A stretch of DNA of 21,970 bases from Proteiniphilum sp. UBA5267 (GTDB lineage Bacteria > Bacteroidota > Bacteroidia > Bacteroidales > Dysgonomonadaceae), in assembly GCA_002411515.1 (NCBI GenBank), contig DHTF01000054.1:34798-56767 (forward strand), in the 5' to 3' direction. Of this stretch, positions 7,015-15,606 are shown piece after piece. The notes under the pieces were generated by a model, which worked only from the letters and a program-made list of their open reading frames with translations, searched no databases and was not told the origin of the DNA. The translations under genes and the position numbers were made by a program. The stretch's first letter is position 1. Each line of letters starts with the position of its first letter.

Positions 7015-9123
7015 TTATTCCGAAGGATTCTTATCTATATCTGAAAGAGCAGATTCTGCTTCCTGTTTCGAAATGGGATCCTGTTCAACTTCTCCCGGTT
7101 GGGCGAGGAACACATTGTCGGTAGGGTGAGCTGGTTTGGATGGTATTTTCTCATCTTCTCCATTTTCCTTTTTGTGATCCAGAATCTCCTGCGAGCGAGA
7201 TATCCACTTCCGTTTGCCGAAGATCTGCTCCAGGTCGTCGGCATAAATGATTTCTCTCTCCAGAAGAATGTTGGCCAGCTGGTTATGTCCTTCCGTCTTC
7301 TCGGTGAGTATTTGTTTCGCCCTTTCATATTGCTGGGCAATCATCGACTTCACTTCAGCATCGATTAGTTCTGCCGTGTCGTCGCTGTAGGGTTTCGAAA
7401 AAGTATATTCTTGTCCGGACGAATCGTAGTAGCTGAGATTGGGGAGCTTTTCACTCATTCCCATGTACGTGATCATTGCGTAAGCCTGTTTGGTCACTCT
7501 CTCCAGGTCGTTCATCGCACCCGATGAAATCTGTCCGATGAACACCTCCTCTGCCGCGCGTCCTCCCAGCAGGGCACACATCTCATCGAGCATCTGTTCC
7601 TTGGTGGTGATCTGTCGCTCTTCAGGTAGGTACCAGGCAGCGCCCAGAGCCTTTCCGCGGGGTACAATAGTCACCTTCACCAGAGGGTTGGCATGTTCCA
7701 GGAACCAGCTCAGCGTGGCATGTCCCGCCTCGTGAATGGCAATCGATTTTTTCTCACTCTGGGTGATAATCTTGTTCTTTTTCTCCAATCCGCCCACAAT
7801 GCGATCTACCGCGTTCATAAAGTCGTCTTTCTGTACGAACTTTTTCTTCTTGCGTGCGGCAATCAGAGCAGCCTCGTTGCAGACGTTTGCAATGTCGGCA
7901 CCCGAGAAACCTGGAGTCTGTCGGGCAAGGAAGTCCACGTTAATGGATTCATCTATTTTGATAGGGCGCAGATGTACTTTAAAGATCTCCTTGCGATCGT
8001 TCAGGTCGGGCAGTTCCACATAGATCTGCCTGTCGAATCGTCCTGCCCGCATCAGCGCCTTATCCAGGACGTCGGCGCGGTTTGTCGCAGCCAGGATGAT
8101 CACCCCGCTGTTGGATCCGAAACCGTCCATCTCGGTTAGCAGCTGATTCAGTGTATTCTCTCTTTCATCATTCGAGCCGAAGTTCGTATTTTTACCCCGA
8201 GCACGACCTACGGCATCTATCTCATCAATGAAAACAATACAAGGGGCTTTTTCTTTTGCCTGACGAAAGAGATCACGTACGCGTGAAGCTCCTACGCCGA
8301 CGAACATCTCCACGAAATCGGAACCCGAAATCGAGAAAAAGGGCACATTGGCTTCACCGGCTACCGCTTTGGCAAGTAATGTCTTACCTGTTCCTGGAGG
8401 GCCTACCAGCAGCGCCCCTTTGGGTATCTTACCACCCAGGTTGGTGTAATTGTTGGGATTTTTAAGAAATTCCACAATCTCCTGCACTTCTTCTTTCGCC
8501 TCAGAGAGGCCTGCAACATCTCTGAAGGTAACCTTTTGACTGGCGTCTTTGTCAAAGAGCTGAGCCTTTGACTTGCCCACGCTGAAAACGCCGCCGCCGC
8601 CACCACCGGCACCGCCTTGCATCCTTCGCATCATCCATATCCAGAAGACAATGAGCAGTATAAACGGGGCGAAAGTGATCAAGATGCCCCACAGTTCGGA
8701 GGAGGTGTTGAAACTTACCTCAATGTCGTATTTTTGCTCCGTTTTCACCTTGTCGATAAATTCGGAAATCGCATCTGCGGAGGCCCCTTCCACCTGGATA
8801 ACCGGCATTCTTCCCACCCGGTTGGCATCTTCTCCGAAGACAACGGGTACCGACTCTTCCCGCACAACAGCCTCTGCTGTCCCTTTGTTGCTGTATATTA
8901 CGATACTTTGCACTCTGTTTTCCAGCGCATACTGTTGAAATTCGGACCATTTCACTTCTTTCACGGTACTGTCCTGACCGAAGAACCACATGCCCATAAG
9001 TATGGCCAGGGCAACGGCATAAATCCAGTAGGGGTTAAAGGGGCGCTTGGGGTTTGTTCCCCCCATTTTGGGGCGTAAGGTTGGTTGTTTGTCCTGTTTA
9101 TTGTCCTTGTTTGAATTGCTCAT
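7015..9123 (-). CDS. ftsH: ATP-dependent zinc metalloprotease FtsH
   Basis: 702 aa from the ATG at 9123 (numbering here); an in-frame ATG at 9168 would add 15 residues without family resemblance. TM1 is about 33-49 and TM2 about 146-165, enclosing a periplasmic domain, followed by a glycine-rich linker. The AAA+ module has Walker A GPPGTGKT (241-248), Walker B IVFIDEID (296-303) and the second region of homology ending in RAGRFDRQ (359-366). The protease site is HEAGH (464-468). It is a membrane hexamer that degrades unassembled membrane proteins and regulators. It follows rsfS with a short gap and no intervening terminator, so they are probably cotranscribed. Downstream a strong terminator ends the unit; the cdsA gene that often follows ftsH in Bacteroidales is not there. 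Confidence 0.97.
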   Translation of the reverse strand: MSNSNKDNKQDKQPTLRPKMGGTNPKRPFNPYWIYAVALAILMGMWFFGQDSTVKEVKWSEFQQYALENRVQSIVIYSNKGTAEAVVREESVPVVFGEDANRVGRMPVIQVEGASADAISEFIDKVKTEQKYDIEVSFNTSSELWGILITFAPFILLIVFWIWMMRRMQGGAGGGGGGVFSVGKSKAQLFDKDASQKVTFRDVAGLSEAKEEVQEIVEFLKNPNNYTNLGGKIPKGALLVGPPGTGKTLLAKAVAGEANVPFFSISGSDFVEMFVGVGASRVRDLFRQAKEKAPCIVFIDEIDAVGRARGKNTNFGSNDERENTLNQLLTEMDGFGSNSGVIILAATNRADVLDKALMRAGRFDRQIYVELPDLNDRKEIFKVHLRPIKIDESINVDFLARQTPGFSGADIANVCNEAALIAARKKKKFVQKDDFMNAVDRIVGGLEKKNKIITQSEKKSIAIHEAGHATLSWFLEHANPLVKVTIVPRGKALGAAWYLPEERQITTKEQMLDEMCALLGGRAAEEVFIGQISSGAMNDLERVTKQAYAMITYMGMSEKLPNLSYYDSSGQEYTFSKPYSDDTAELIDAEVKSMIAQQYERAKQILTEKTEGHNQLANILLEREIIYADDLEQIFGKRKWISRSQEILDHKKENGEDEKIPSKPAHPTDNVFLAQPGEVEQDPISKQEAESALSDIDKNPSE

Positions 9124-9223
9124 TTGTTGATATCCTGTTACACAGTTATTTGGCGTGATTGTATTCATTTAGTATGAAAACCCTTTGAAAAGATAGTAAC
9201 AATTTTTCAGGGAATTAGTTTTT

Positions 9224-9580
9224 TTAAAGTTCGGGAATCTGTTCCGATTTGGCGTCTTCCCAGAGGGTGTCTATGTTGTAAAAGGTGCGGAGTTCGGGAA
9301 GGAAGATATGCACGATCACATTTCCGTAATCCATCCCGATCCATTCGGCCTGTTGTTGCCCGTGCACGCGGATAGGATGCTCCTGTATATTTTTCCACAC
9401 CACATCTTCGATGGAGTTTGCGAGTGCCGATACCTGCGTGGGAGAGTTGCCTTCACAGATCAAAAAATAATCGCAGATGGCGCCCGACATTCCTTTCAGT
9501 TGAATCGCGCTGATATTTTTTCCCTTTTTTTCTTGAATCCCTTCAATGATACTCTGTAAGAGTTCGTTTTTTTCTATCAT
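9224..9580 (-). CDS. rsfS: Ribosomal silencing factor RsfS (Iojap/YbeB family)
   Basis: 118 aa, normal family length. The core of the family is visible as CDYFLICEGNSPTQVSALAN (residues 32-51) and the conserved HGQQQAEWIGMDYGNVIVHI stretch near 83-102, ending in FLPELRTFYNIDTLW. RsfS binds ribosomal protein uL14 (L14) on the 50S subunit and blocks subunit joining, saving energy in stationary phase or starvation. ATG 9580 is preceded by a full TAnnTTTG promoter word on the minus strand. It is the first gene of the rsfS-ftsH pair. Confidence 0.95.
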   Translation of the reverse strand: MIEKNELLQSIIEGIQEKKGKNISAIQLKGMSGAICDYFLICEGNSPTQVSALANSIEDVVWKNIQEHPIRVHGQQQAEWIGMDYGNVIVHIFLPELRTFYNIDTLWEDAKSEQIPEL

Positions 9581-9606
9581 TCTTTGTTTTAAGTCTGTTA
9601 ATGATA

Positions 9607-9614
9607 CAAAGATA
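9607..9614 (-). promoter_or_regulatory. Bacteroidetes-type -7 element for rsfS-ftsH
   Basis: On the minus strand this reads TATCTTTG, a full TAnnTTTG match, 26 bp before the rsfS ATG. The nearest minus-strand TTTG (9640-9643) is 25 bp away, longer than the usual spacing. Confidence 0.6.
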
Positions 9615-9719
9615 GGTTCTTTTTCTTAAAATCGATCAGCAAAAGTGATTACCCATCTTCTTTTATGTATGGAGAACAAAAACAGTGCCAAAAAAAATGA
9701 GTGTCAGGGAAAATCATTG

Positions 9720-11072
9720 TCATGCAAAGAACAGGCTTGCGATGAGGGTGAAGATTAATCCGCAAACTGAAATGATCGTCTCCATCACCGTCCAGCTTTG
9801 AAGGGTTTGTTTCTCATTCATCCCCAGATATTTTCCTACCAGCCAAAAACCGCTGTCATTTACATGGGAGAGCATGGTCGCACCAGATGCAATGGCTATC
9901 ACAATCAGTGCCCGCTGAGGGTCGCTCAGTTCAAAAGCAGTGATAATGGGCGCTATCAGGCTGGAGGCGGTAATCATGGCTACGGTGGCCGATCCTTGTG
10001 TGACCCTCACAGCAGCAGAAATAAGCCAGGCCAGTAATATGGGAGGTAATGCAGAATACATCATTGTTTCGGCCATCAACTGCCCGATGCCGCTGTCTAT
10101 CAACACCTGTTTCAGCACACCGCCGGCTCCGGTGATCAGGATAATGATGCCAGCCGGTCCCAGGGCTTTGGTGCTTAACTCCAGCACCTTCTGTTTGCTC
10201 ATGCCTTTTTTTATACAAAGGAAGTAGGTGGCGGTTAACGTGGCAATGATCAGCGCGCTGAAAGGATGCCCAATAAACTCAACGACGTCTGTCCATACAC
10301 TCGCGGTGATGATTTCCTTAGAAACGGCTACAGTGGTAAAGGTGTTCAGGAGGATCAGGATGAGTGGGAGCGAGATCACAATGATAATGAGCCGGAAAGA
10401 GGGGCGTTGATCATGTTCCTGCAGCGGTTCATCTACACCTTGTGGCGCTGAAAGATTGATTTTCCCCGATATGTATTTCCCGAAGAGAGGGCCTGCGATG
10501 ATGGCCGTGGGTGCGCCCAGGAGAAACCCCAGTAATATTACCCACCCCAGTTGGGCGTCGATGATGTCAGCAACCGCAACAGGGCCCGGAGTAGGGGGGA
10601 TAAAGCTATGTGTAACAGCCAGTCCTGCGAGCAAGGGGATGGCGTAATACAACAAAGAGCGTTTCGTGTCGCGCGACAAAGCATACACGATGGGGACCAG
10701 GATGATAAAGCCCACGTCGAAAAAGACCGGAATACCCACCATGAAGCCGGTGAGGACCATCGCCCAGGGTGCGCGTTCTTTGCCAAATTTCTTTAACAGG
10801 TAATCAGCCAGAGACTCTGCTCCACCCGAGCTTTCCAGCATCTGACCGAAAATGGCTCCCAGACCTACGACCGTTGCAACAAAACCGAGCGTGCCGGCCA
10901 TCCCTTCCTGAATGGAACGGGATATATCGCGCAGCGGCATGCCGGTAAGTACACCCACGTAAATAGACGTCAGCAGCAAAGCAATAAATGCGCTGATTTT
11001 CAGTTTCAGTACCATGAACAGCAGCAACAGCACTGCCGAAACAACGATCACAGGGATGGACAGGGTTGACAT
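9720..11072 (-). CDS. GntP-family permease (gluconate/sugar-acid transporter type)
   Basis: 450 aa, very hydrophobic, with roughly 12 membrane segments and length typical of GntP/GntT carriers. Family stretches include the N-terminal ILVPIVYAL region, FIPPTPGPVAVADI (about 156-169) and a late ATMLSHVNDSGFWLVGKYLG. GntP proteins are proton symporters for gluconate and other hexonates or short hydroxy acids; the substrate here cannot be fixed from sequence because no gluconate kinase or dehydratase lies nearby. It lies 87 bp downstream of the DUF1080 lipoprotein gene on the same strand, but a hairpin between them suggests partial or full transcriptional separation. No obvious terminator follows its stop. 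Confidence 0.92.
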   Translation of the reverse strand: MSTLSIPVIVVSAVLLLLFMVLKLKISAFIALLLTSIYVGVLTGMPLRDISRSIQEGMAGTLGFVATVVGLGAIFGQMLESSGGAESLADYLLKKFGKERAPWAMVLTGFMVGIPVFFDVGFIILVPIVYALSRDTKRSLLYYAIPLLAGLAVTHSFIPPTPGPVAVADIIDAQLGWVILLGFLLGAPTAIIAGPLFGKYISGKINLSAPQGVDEPLQEHDQRPSFRLIIIVISLPLILILLNTFTTVAVSKEIITASVWTDVVEFIGHPFSALIIATLTATYFLCIKKGMSKQKVLELSTKALGPAGIIILITGAGGVLKQVLIDSGIGQLMAETMMYSALPPILLAWLISAAVRVTQGSATVAMITASSLIAPIITAFELSDPQRALIVIAIASGATMLSHVNDSGFWLVGKYLGMNEKQTLQSWTVMETIISVCGLIFTLIASLFFA

Positions 11073-11098
11073 CTCTTATTACAATGCGAAAAATATAA

Positions 11099-11128
11099 AC
11101 CCACCCGATGTTGTTTCACCAGGTGGGT
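11099..11128 (-). terminator. Terminator/attenuator between the DUF1080 gene and the GntP permease gene
   Basis: ACCCACC (11099-11105) and GGTGGGT (11122-11128) form a 7-bp GC-rich stem with a 16-nt loop. On the minus strand the stem is followed by TTATATTTTT. It may end the DUF1080 transcript or reduce read-through into the permease gene. Confidence 0.6.
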
Positions 11129-11159
11129 CTATAACATGGTCATATTTTTTCTCGATTCA

Positions 11160-12428
11160 TTACAAAGTTTTCAAGTTCAGGTTTCTCCAAACCACTTTGA
11201 TGCCACCGCCATCGTGAATCTGCAGCGCAATGCGTCCCTGGGCTTTGCCAATTTTCTCATCGGTAAGATCCACCATCTCCTCCCCATTGAGGAAGGTTTT
11301 TACATTGTCTCCATCCACCACGATGCGCAAGGTGTTCCAATCGCCCACTTTCAGGATTCCTTCCTTCTCATCGGGGATTTGCACAAGCCATCCGCGGCCG
11401 TAAGATTCATAAATACCGCCTGTGTCGTTGCCTTTTGGGGCTACTTCCACCTGCCATCCGTTTACAATGGCGCCTGGCTCCACGAAGGAACGGATGAACA
11501 CGCCCGAGTTGCCGTCGGCTTCCTGTTTGAATTCCACACTCAGGTCGAAATCGTCGTAATACGCACGGGTTGCCAGATAACCGTATTGCTTATCGGGTCC
11601 GCTTTCGCAAACCAGCAAACTATCCTGCACATACCATTTTTCTGTGCCGTATACCTCCCAACCCTGCAGGTCGGTACCGTTAAACAGCGATACTTCCGTT
11701 GTTTTACGGGGAAGTTCCTTGATCTTCACGTTGCGGAACCAGGCTGCCGAACCATGATCCTGCAAGCAGATCACACCTTTACGGGCCAGCCCGTATTCAG
11801 GAGCATTTTCCCACTTTCCGCTGTTTTTGCGAGAGAACCAGTCCTCGGTCCATGCCTCAAATTCGACGATCTTTTCACCATTGAGCCAGTGTTCCACATG
11901 TCCGTTGTCGAATACAATTTTCGAGGTGTTCCATTCTCCTGCCGGCTTGATGATGGTTTTGGCCGTGTCGGCAATATGCATGGCATAGTTAGCTCCTGTC
12001 TTTTGCCAATCCTCCAGTGGTTGGGGGAAATTTAAGTTGTCGATCAGTTGATACTCAGGTCCTGTAACATAGGGGACAGCAAACTTGGGATTTTCCACCA
12101 CATGATACAAAACCCCGCTGTTGCCGCCGTCGGCAATCTTCCAATCCCAGACCAGTTCAAAGTTTTCATAGACCTTTTTTGTGACGATGTAGCCGTGTTC
12201 ATCGGCACCTTCCCCTTTTGCCTGTATCATGCCATCTTCGGCAAACCAGGGCGCCGTGAGGCTGTCACCGTTGTAGTCGCGCCATCCCTCCAGGGTGGTG
12301 CCGTCGAAAAGGAGTTCCCATCCATCAGCTTTCTCTTGCTCGGTAAGCTGATTGTGCTTCGTTCCAGAGCTGCAGGCTGTTGCGAGTGTTGCCATAGCGA
12401 TTGTACACATCAAAAAATTTAATTTCAT
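11160..12428 (-). CDS. Lipoprotein with two tandem DUF1080 (3-keto-disaccharide hydrolase family) domains
   Basis: 422 aa. The signal peptide is lipoprotein-type: MKLNF, a hydrophobic core, then LATAC with Cys19. Domain 1 spans about 36-238, opening with WELLFDGTTLEGWR and closing with AAWFRNVKIKEL. Domain 2 spans about 244-421, opening with VSLFNGTDLQGWEV and closing with IKVVWRNLNLKTL. Both share the FDG/FNG-T-L-GW entry, the NSGV strand and the WRN/FRN exit of the concanavalin-like DUF1080 fold. Some members cleave 3-keto-glycosides in a periplasmic oxidise-then-hydrolyse route; others are only annotated as family members. The enzyme is likely anchored in the envelope. No oxidoreductase partner of the GFO/IDH/MocA type is in the window. 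Confidence 0.92.
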   Translation of the reverse strand: MKLNFLMCTIAMATLATACSSGTKHNQLTEQEKADGWELLFDGTTLEGWRDYNGDSLTAPWFAEDGMIQAKGEGADEHGYIVTKKVYENFELVWDWKIADGGNSGVLYHVVENPKFAVPYVTGPEYQLIDNLNFPQPLEDWQKTGANYAMHIADTAKTIIKPAGEWNTSKIVFDNGHVEHWLNGEKIVEFEAWTEDWFSRKNSGKWENAPEYGLARKGVICLQDHGSAAWFRNVKIKELPRKTTEVSLFNGTDLQGWEVYGTEKWYVQDSLLVCESGPDKQYGYLATRAYYDDFDLSVEFKQEADGNSGVFIRSFVEPGAIVNGWQVEVAPKGNDTGGIYESYGRGWLVQIPDEKEGILKVGDWNTLRIVVDGDNVKTFLNGEEMVDLTDEKIGKAQGRIALQIHDGGGIKVVWRNLNLKTL

Positions 12429-12467
12429 CTTCTCTTTCTTTTTTATAGGATTAAACTTTGTAAGTTA

Positions 12468-12475
12468 CAAATATA
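12468..12475 (-). promoter_or_regulatory. Bacteroidetes-type -7 element for the DUF1080 lipoprotein gene
   Basis: The minus strand reads TATATTTG, a full TAnnTTTG match, 39 bp before the ATG at 12428. No clear TTTG at -33. Confidence 0.6.
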
Positions 12476-12550
12476 GGGAATTAATAGCATTACTGATGCT
12501 GGTGTTCAGGCTTATTTGGCCTGTAAAACCCAAAATTACTTTATTCTGTG

Positions 12551-12558
12551 TACCTTTG
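12551..12558 (+). promoter_or_regulatory. Bacteroidetes-type -7 element for ribF
   Basis: TACCTTTG, a full TAnnTTTG match. It predicts an untranslated leader of roughly 105 nt before the ribF start. Confidence 0.6.
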
Positions 12559-12562
12559 CACA

Positions 12563-12595
12563 ATTCTCGCGTGGTTTTAAACCAAAAAGGAGAAT
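12563..12595 (+). other. Predicted hairpin in the ribF leader
   Basis: ATTCTC (12563-12568) pairs with GAGAAT (12590-12595), and inside it GGTTT (12573-12577) pairs with AAACC (12579-12583) as a near-palindrome. It sits at about the expected transcript start. It does not resemble the FMN riboswitch. Function unknown. Confidence 0.35.
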
Positions 12596-12619
12596 CCGGT
12601 GTTTACTTACATGAGAAAA

Positions 12620-12645
12620 TTTCCAGGGAACATTTCCAGGGAACA
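12620..12645 (+). repeat. 13-bp tandem duplication in the ribF leader
   Basis: TTTCCAGGGAACA occurs twice without a gap (12620-12632 and 12633-12645). Each copy contains the near-palindrome TTCC-AG-GGAA. It lies 25 bp upstream of the ribF start. Confidence 0.9.
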
Positions 12646-12670
12646 TTTTCGCTAAAATTGTCGATGAATT

Positions 12671-13609
12671 TTGGAACGTATTGATCTGTCAGGTAATAAG
12701 GAAGTAAATGAGGCCCCGTTTGTGGCGTCGGTCGGTTTCTTTGATGGCGTGCACATCGGACACCGCCATCTGATTAAGCAGGTAAAAGAGGAAGCCAAAC
12801 GACTTGGGTTGCCGTCGGCCATCGTTACTTTTCCAGTACATCCGCGTAAAGTATTGCAGAAGAACTATCAACCGGCGCTGTTATGCGGTTACGAAGAGAA
12901 GCTGGAGCAGCTGGCCACCACCCAGATTGATTATGTCATAAGCCTTCCATTCACGCCGGAGCTCTCCCGCTTATCGGCACGGTCGTTTATGGAAGAAGTT
13001 TTGAAAGAGAAGATTGGTGTGCACACGCTGTTCGTGGGATACGACCATCGGTTTGGCCATAACCGGGAAGAGGGCTTTGCTGCTTATCAAAGTTACGGGG
13101 AGGAGCTGGGCATCCAGGTGATTCAGGCTGCTGAATATCAGGTGGAGGGAGAGAACGTGAGTTCCACCAAAATAAGATTGTTGCTAAAAAAAGGTGAAAT
13201 TCAAAGAGCAAACAGCCTTTTGTCTTATCATTATACGCTCTCTGGGAAAATTGTGGAAGGCTACCGGGTGGGACGCACCATCGGTTTCCCGACAGCGAAT
13301 ATGCGCTCCTGGGAGCGGTTTAAGGTAGTCCCTGAACTGGGCGTATATGCCGTGTTGGTGCATATCAGGGATATTATTTACAAAGGGATGCTCTACATCG
13401 GTACCCGTCCCACGTTGCACGACGATCCGGAGATCAGTGTGGAAGTCAATATTCTCGATTTCAGTGGCGATTTATACAATCAGTCGCTCACAGTGGAGTT
13501 CATCGATTTTATCAGGGCCGACCGCAAGTTCGATTCCATGGACGAACTGGTTGCGCAGATACATAAGGATAAGTCACAGGTACAGGAGCGTTTAAAAAAC
13601 GAGAAGTGA
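12671..13609 (+). CDS. ribF: Bifunctional riboflavin kinase/FAD synthetase
   Basis: 312 aa. The N-terminal FMN adenylyltransferase domain carries GFFDGVHIGHRHLI (22-35) and the VSSTKIR motif near 163-169; the C-terminal flavokinase domain carries GRTIGFPTANM near 201-211. It makes FMN and then FAD from riboflavin in the cytosol. The start is odd. The frame is blocked by TGA at 12665-12667, and the first usable codon is TTG at 12671, giving MERIDLSGNKEVNEAPFVAS. An ATG at 12664 is one base out of frame across the T-run 12669-12672; with one T fewer it would read MNLERID. The gene leads a two-gene unit with the aldo/keto reductase 22 bp downstream. Confidence 0.94.
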   Translation: MERIDLSGNKEVNEAPFVASVGFFDGVHIGHRHLIKQVKEEAKRLGLPSAIVTFPVHPRKVLQKNYQPALLCGYEEKLEQLATTQIDYVISLPFTPELSRLSARSFMEEVLKEKIGVHTLFVGYDHRFGHNREEGFAAYQSYGEELGIQVIQAAEYQVEGENVSSTKIRLLLKKGEIQRANSLLSYHYTLSGKIVEGYRVGRTIGFPTANMRSWERFKVVPELGVYAVLVHIRDIIYKGMLYIGTRPTLHDDPEISVEVNILDFSGDLYNQSLTVEFIDFIRADRKFDSMDELVAQIHKDKSQVQERLKNEK

Positions 13610-13631
13610 AGTAAACCATTCCAAAAAAAAT

Positions 13632-14456
13632 ATGTTGACCAAAAGATTGAACAATGGGATTGAGATTCCGGTAATCGGACTGGGAACTTACAAAATAGGT
13701 CGTACCGACGAAGAGACCTACCGTGCTGTTCGTATGGCACTGGATGCCGGATACCGTCATATCGACACCGCCCCGCTCTATCTGAATGAAAAACCTGTAG
13801 GAAGAGCCATCCGGGAGAGCGGTATTGCACGGGAGGATATTTTTGTGACCACGAAGTTGTGGGGTACCGAGATCCTCTCTAATCGCATTCAGGAGGCGTT
13901 CGATACCAGTCTGTTGAATATGGGTCTCGACTATCTGGATCTCTACCTCGTGCACTGGCCTGTAAAAGGGAAGCTTGACTTCACGTGGCAGGCAATGGAA
14001 CAGATCTACCAATCGGGGAAAGCAAAATCTATTGGTCTGAGCAATCATCTTGTGCACCATATTGAGGAGCTGTTGCAGAAGGCAACCGTTGTGCCCGCCG
14101 TGAATCAAGTGGAGTTGCATCCCTATCTGACACAGAAAGAATTGGTTGACTATTGCAGCCGGAAAGGCATTGTCGTTGAGTCATGGAGAACACTGGGGAG
14201 CGGTAAAGTACACTTTTTGGAGGAAGAAACGCTGAAAGAGATTGGCCGAAAGTACGACAAGACGCCCGCACAGGTTGTTTTGCGCTGGAATCTGGATCGT
14301 GGTCTGGTGGTAATTGCCAGGTCGTCAGATTTCCACAGGCAAAAAGAAAACCTGGCGATCTTCGATTTTCAGCTTACTTCCGAAGATTTAGCCCTCATCG
14401 ACATGCTGAATAAAGATTACCGCACCGGTTTCCATCCCGACGAAATCACATTTTAA
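13632..14456 (+). CDS. Aldo/keto reductase
   Basis: 274 aa, the length of short bacterial AKR5-type enzymes. It is an NAD(P)H-dependent carbonyl reductase with a TIM-barrel fold. The catalytic tetrad is complete: D45, Y50, K75 (TTKLW) and H108 (VHWP). NQVELHPY (158-165) and the C-terminal ENLAIFDFQL match the family. Two usually conserved cofactor-loop motifs deviate: WSPLG is WRTLG (185-189), and the VIPKS loop is VIARSS (227-232), with Arg in place of the Lys that contacts the NADPH 2'-phosphate. It lies 22 bp after ribF, probably cotranscribed, and its TAA overlaps the stop of convergent mltG by 4 bp. The substrate is unknown. Confidence 0.93.
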   Translation: MLTKRLNNGIEIPVIGLGTYKIGRTDEETYRAVRMALDAGYRHIDTAPLYLNEKPVGRAIRESGIAREDIFVTTKLWGTEILSNRIQEAFDTSLLNMGLDYLDLYLVHWPVKGKLDFTWQAMEQIYQSGKAKSIGLSNHLVHHIEELLQKATVVPAVNQVELHPYLTQKELVDYCSRKGIVVESWRTLGSGKVHFLEEETLKEIGRKYDKTPAQVVLRWNLDRGLVVIARSSDFHRQKENLAIFDFQLTSEDLALIDMLNKDYRTGFHPDEITF

Positions 14457-15481
14457 TAAATACCCCTTTTGTTTAGTGCCTGCTGGTAAGCCCGTGCATT
14501 GCGTGCATGTTCGGCATGGGTGACGGCAAAGTTATGACGTCCCGAAAGGTCATCTTTTGCACACATAAACAGGTAGTTGTGCTTTTGTGGCGACAAGGTT
14601 CCATCGATGGCGCGGATAGATGGTATGCGAATGGGCCCCGGTGGCAGGCCGCTCTGCTTGTATGTGTTGTAGGGCGATTCCACCTCCAGGTGCCGGTAGA
14701 GGATGCGACGCAGCGTCACATCACCCACCGCAAACTTCACCGTGGGGTCGGCTTCCAGCCTCATTCCTTTGTTGAGGCGGTTCAGGTAGAGCCCGGCTAC
14801 CACGGGATATTCATCGGCATAGGTCGCTTCCTCTTCCACGATGGAAGCCAGAATGGATACCTCCAACGGTGTCAGTCCAATTTTTTCAGCCTTGGCCTTG
14901 CGGCCTTCATTCCAGAAAGTATCATATTCTTTTTTCATCCGGTTCATGAGATTGTCGATGCTTGTATCCCAATACACTTCGTAGGTGTTGGGGATGAACA
15001 TCGACAGGAAAGTCTCCTCCTTGAAACCGTACTTTTGGGCAGTGGCAGGCTCTTTGAGCGCATTCAGCAAAGTCAAGCTGTCCACCATCAGCTGTTGCGA
15101 CATGCGTCCCGCCAGGTTCTCGGCCGTTCGCATATTGTTGAAAGTGATATCCGTCGGTGTTTGGTTTCCCGAGCGTAACAGACGAATGACATCGGGCATC
15201 GTCATGCCGTCGCTGATGGCATATCGCCCTGTTTTAATTTTGTTCGGATAATTCATCCGATCTGCCAGCAGACGGAATATTTTTTCAGAAGGGAGCGCAG
15301 CCCTCTCTCGGAGCTGAGTCACTACCTCTTCGTAGTTCTTCCGGCTGTCGATATAGATATAGGTAGTCTCCGACAGGGAGAAGGGTGTCATGATCATGCT
15401 GTAGGTATATATAGCGGCGGCAACAACCAGCAACAGCAGGAGAGATGCTATCCAGAGCAGGGGTTTATTTTTTTTCTTCAT
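14453..15481 (-). CDS. mltG: Endolytic peptidoglycan transglycosylase MltG (YceG family)
   Basis: 342 aa. One N-terminal membrane anchor (about 8-27, after KKKNK) leaves the rest in the periplasm. The catalytic region has LASIVEEEAT (211-220, glutamate cluster 216-218) and RLEADPTVKF (241-250, usually LQ.DPTV). SPYNTYKQSGLPPGPI and a late SGRHNFAVTHAEH also fit the family. MltG cleaves nascent glycan strands and limits chain length. The ATG at 15481 is chosen because it precedes the lysine-rich anchor; the in-frame upstream extension to 15670 would overlap tRNA-Ser and its promoter. The stop is shared in a 4-bp convergent overlap with the aldo/keto reductase, so no terminator lies between them. 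Confidence 0.95.
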   Translation of the reverse strand: MKKKNKPLLWIASLLLLLVVAAAIYTYSMIMTPFSLSETTYIYIDSRKNYEEVVTQLRERAALPSEKIFRLLADRMNYPNKIKTGRYAISDGMTMPDVIRLLRSGNQTPTDITFNNMRTAENLAGRMSQQLMVDSLTLLNALKEPATAQKYGFKEETFLSMFIPNTYEVYWDTSIDNLMNRMKKEYDTFWNEGRKAKAEKIGLTPLEVSILASIVEEEATYADEYPVVAGLYLNRLNKGMRLEADPTVKFAVGDVTLRRILYRHLEVESPYNTYKQSGLPPGPIRIPSIRAIDGTLSPQKHNYLFMCAKDDLSGRHNFAVTHAEHARNARAYQQALNKRGIY

Positions 15482-15512
15482 TCCGGGCAGGGGTGTGACA
15501 TGAAAACTGGCG

Positions 15513-15520
15513 CAAATGTA
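15513..15520 (-). promoter_or_regulatory. Bacteroidetes-type -7 element for mltG
   Basis: The minus strand reads TACATTTG, a full TAnnTTTG match, 31 bp before the mltG ATG. It is back-to-back with the tRNA-Ser promoter. Confidence 0.6.
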
Positions 15521-15550
15521 AAAAGATTCGCCTGAAAATATCGCTTTTTC

Positions 15551-15582
15551 TTTGACAAGTTGAAAACAAACTTGTATATTTG
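15551..15582 (+). promoter_or_regulatory. Promoter of tRNA-Ser: TTTG-N20-TAtaTTTG
   Basis: TTTG (15551-15554), a 20-bp spacer, then TATATTTG (15575-15582). Both parts match the Bacteroidetes housekeeping consensus. The tRNA begins 25 bp later. Confidence 0.8.
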
Positions 15583-15606
15583 CATCCGATTTTAGCAAAA
15601 CCACAG

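Noticed and set aside
11136..12035. 299-codon plus-strand open frame
   Set aside because: It is antisense to the DUF1080 lipoprotein gene, which has a signal peptide and clear domains; the antisense product has no recognisable features.
12558..12670. FMN riboswitch upstream of ribF
   Set aside because: None of the conserved RFN-element segments is recognisable, and the leader is too short for the full fold.
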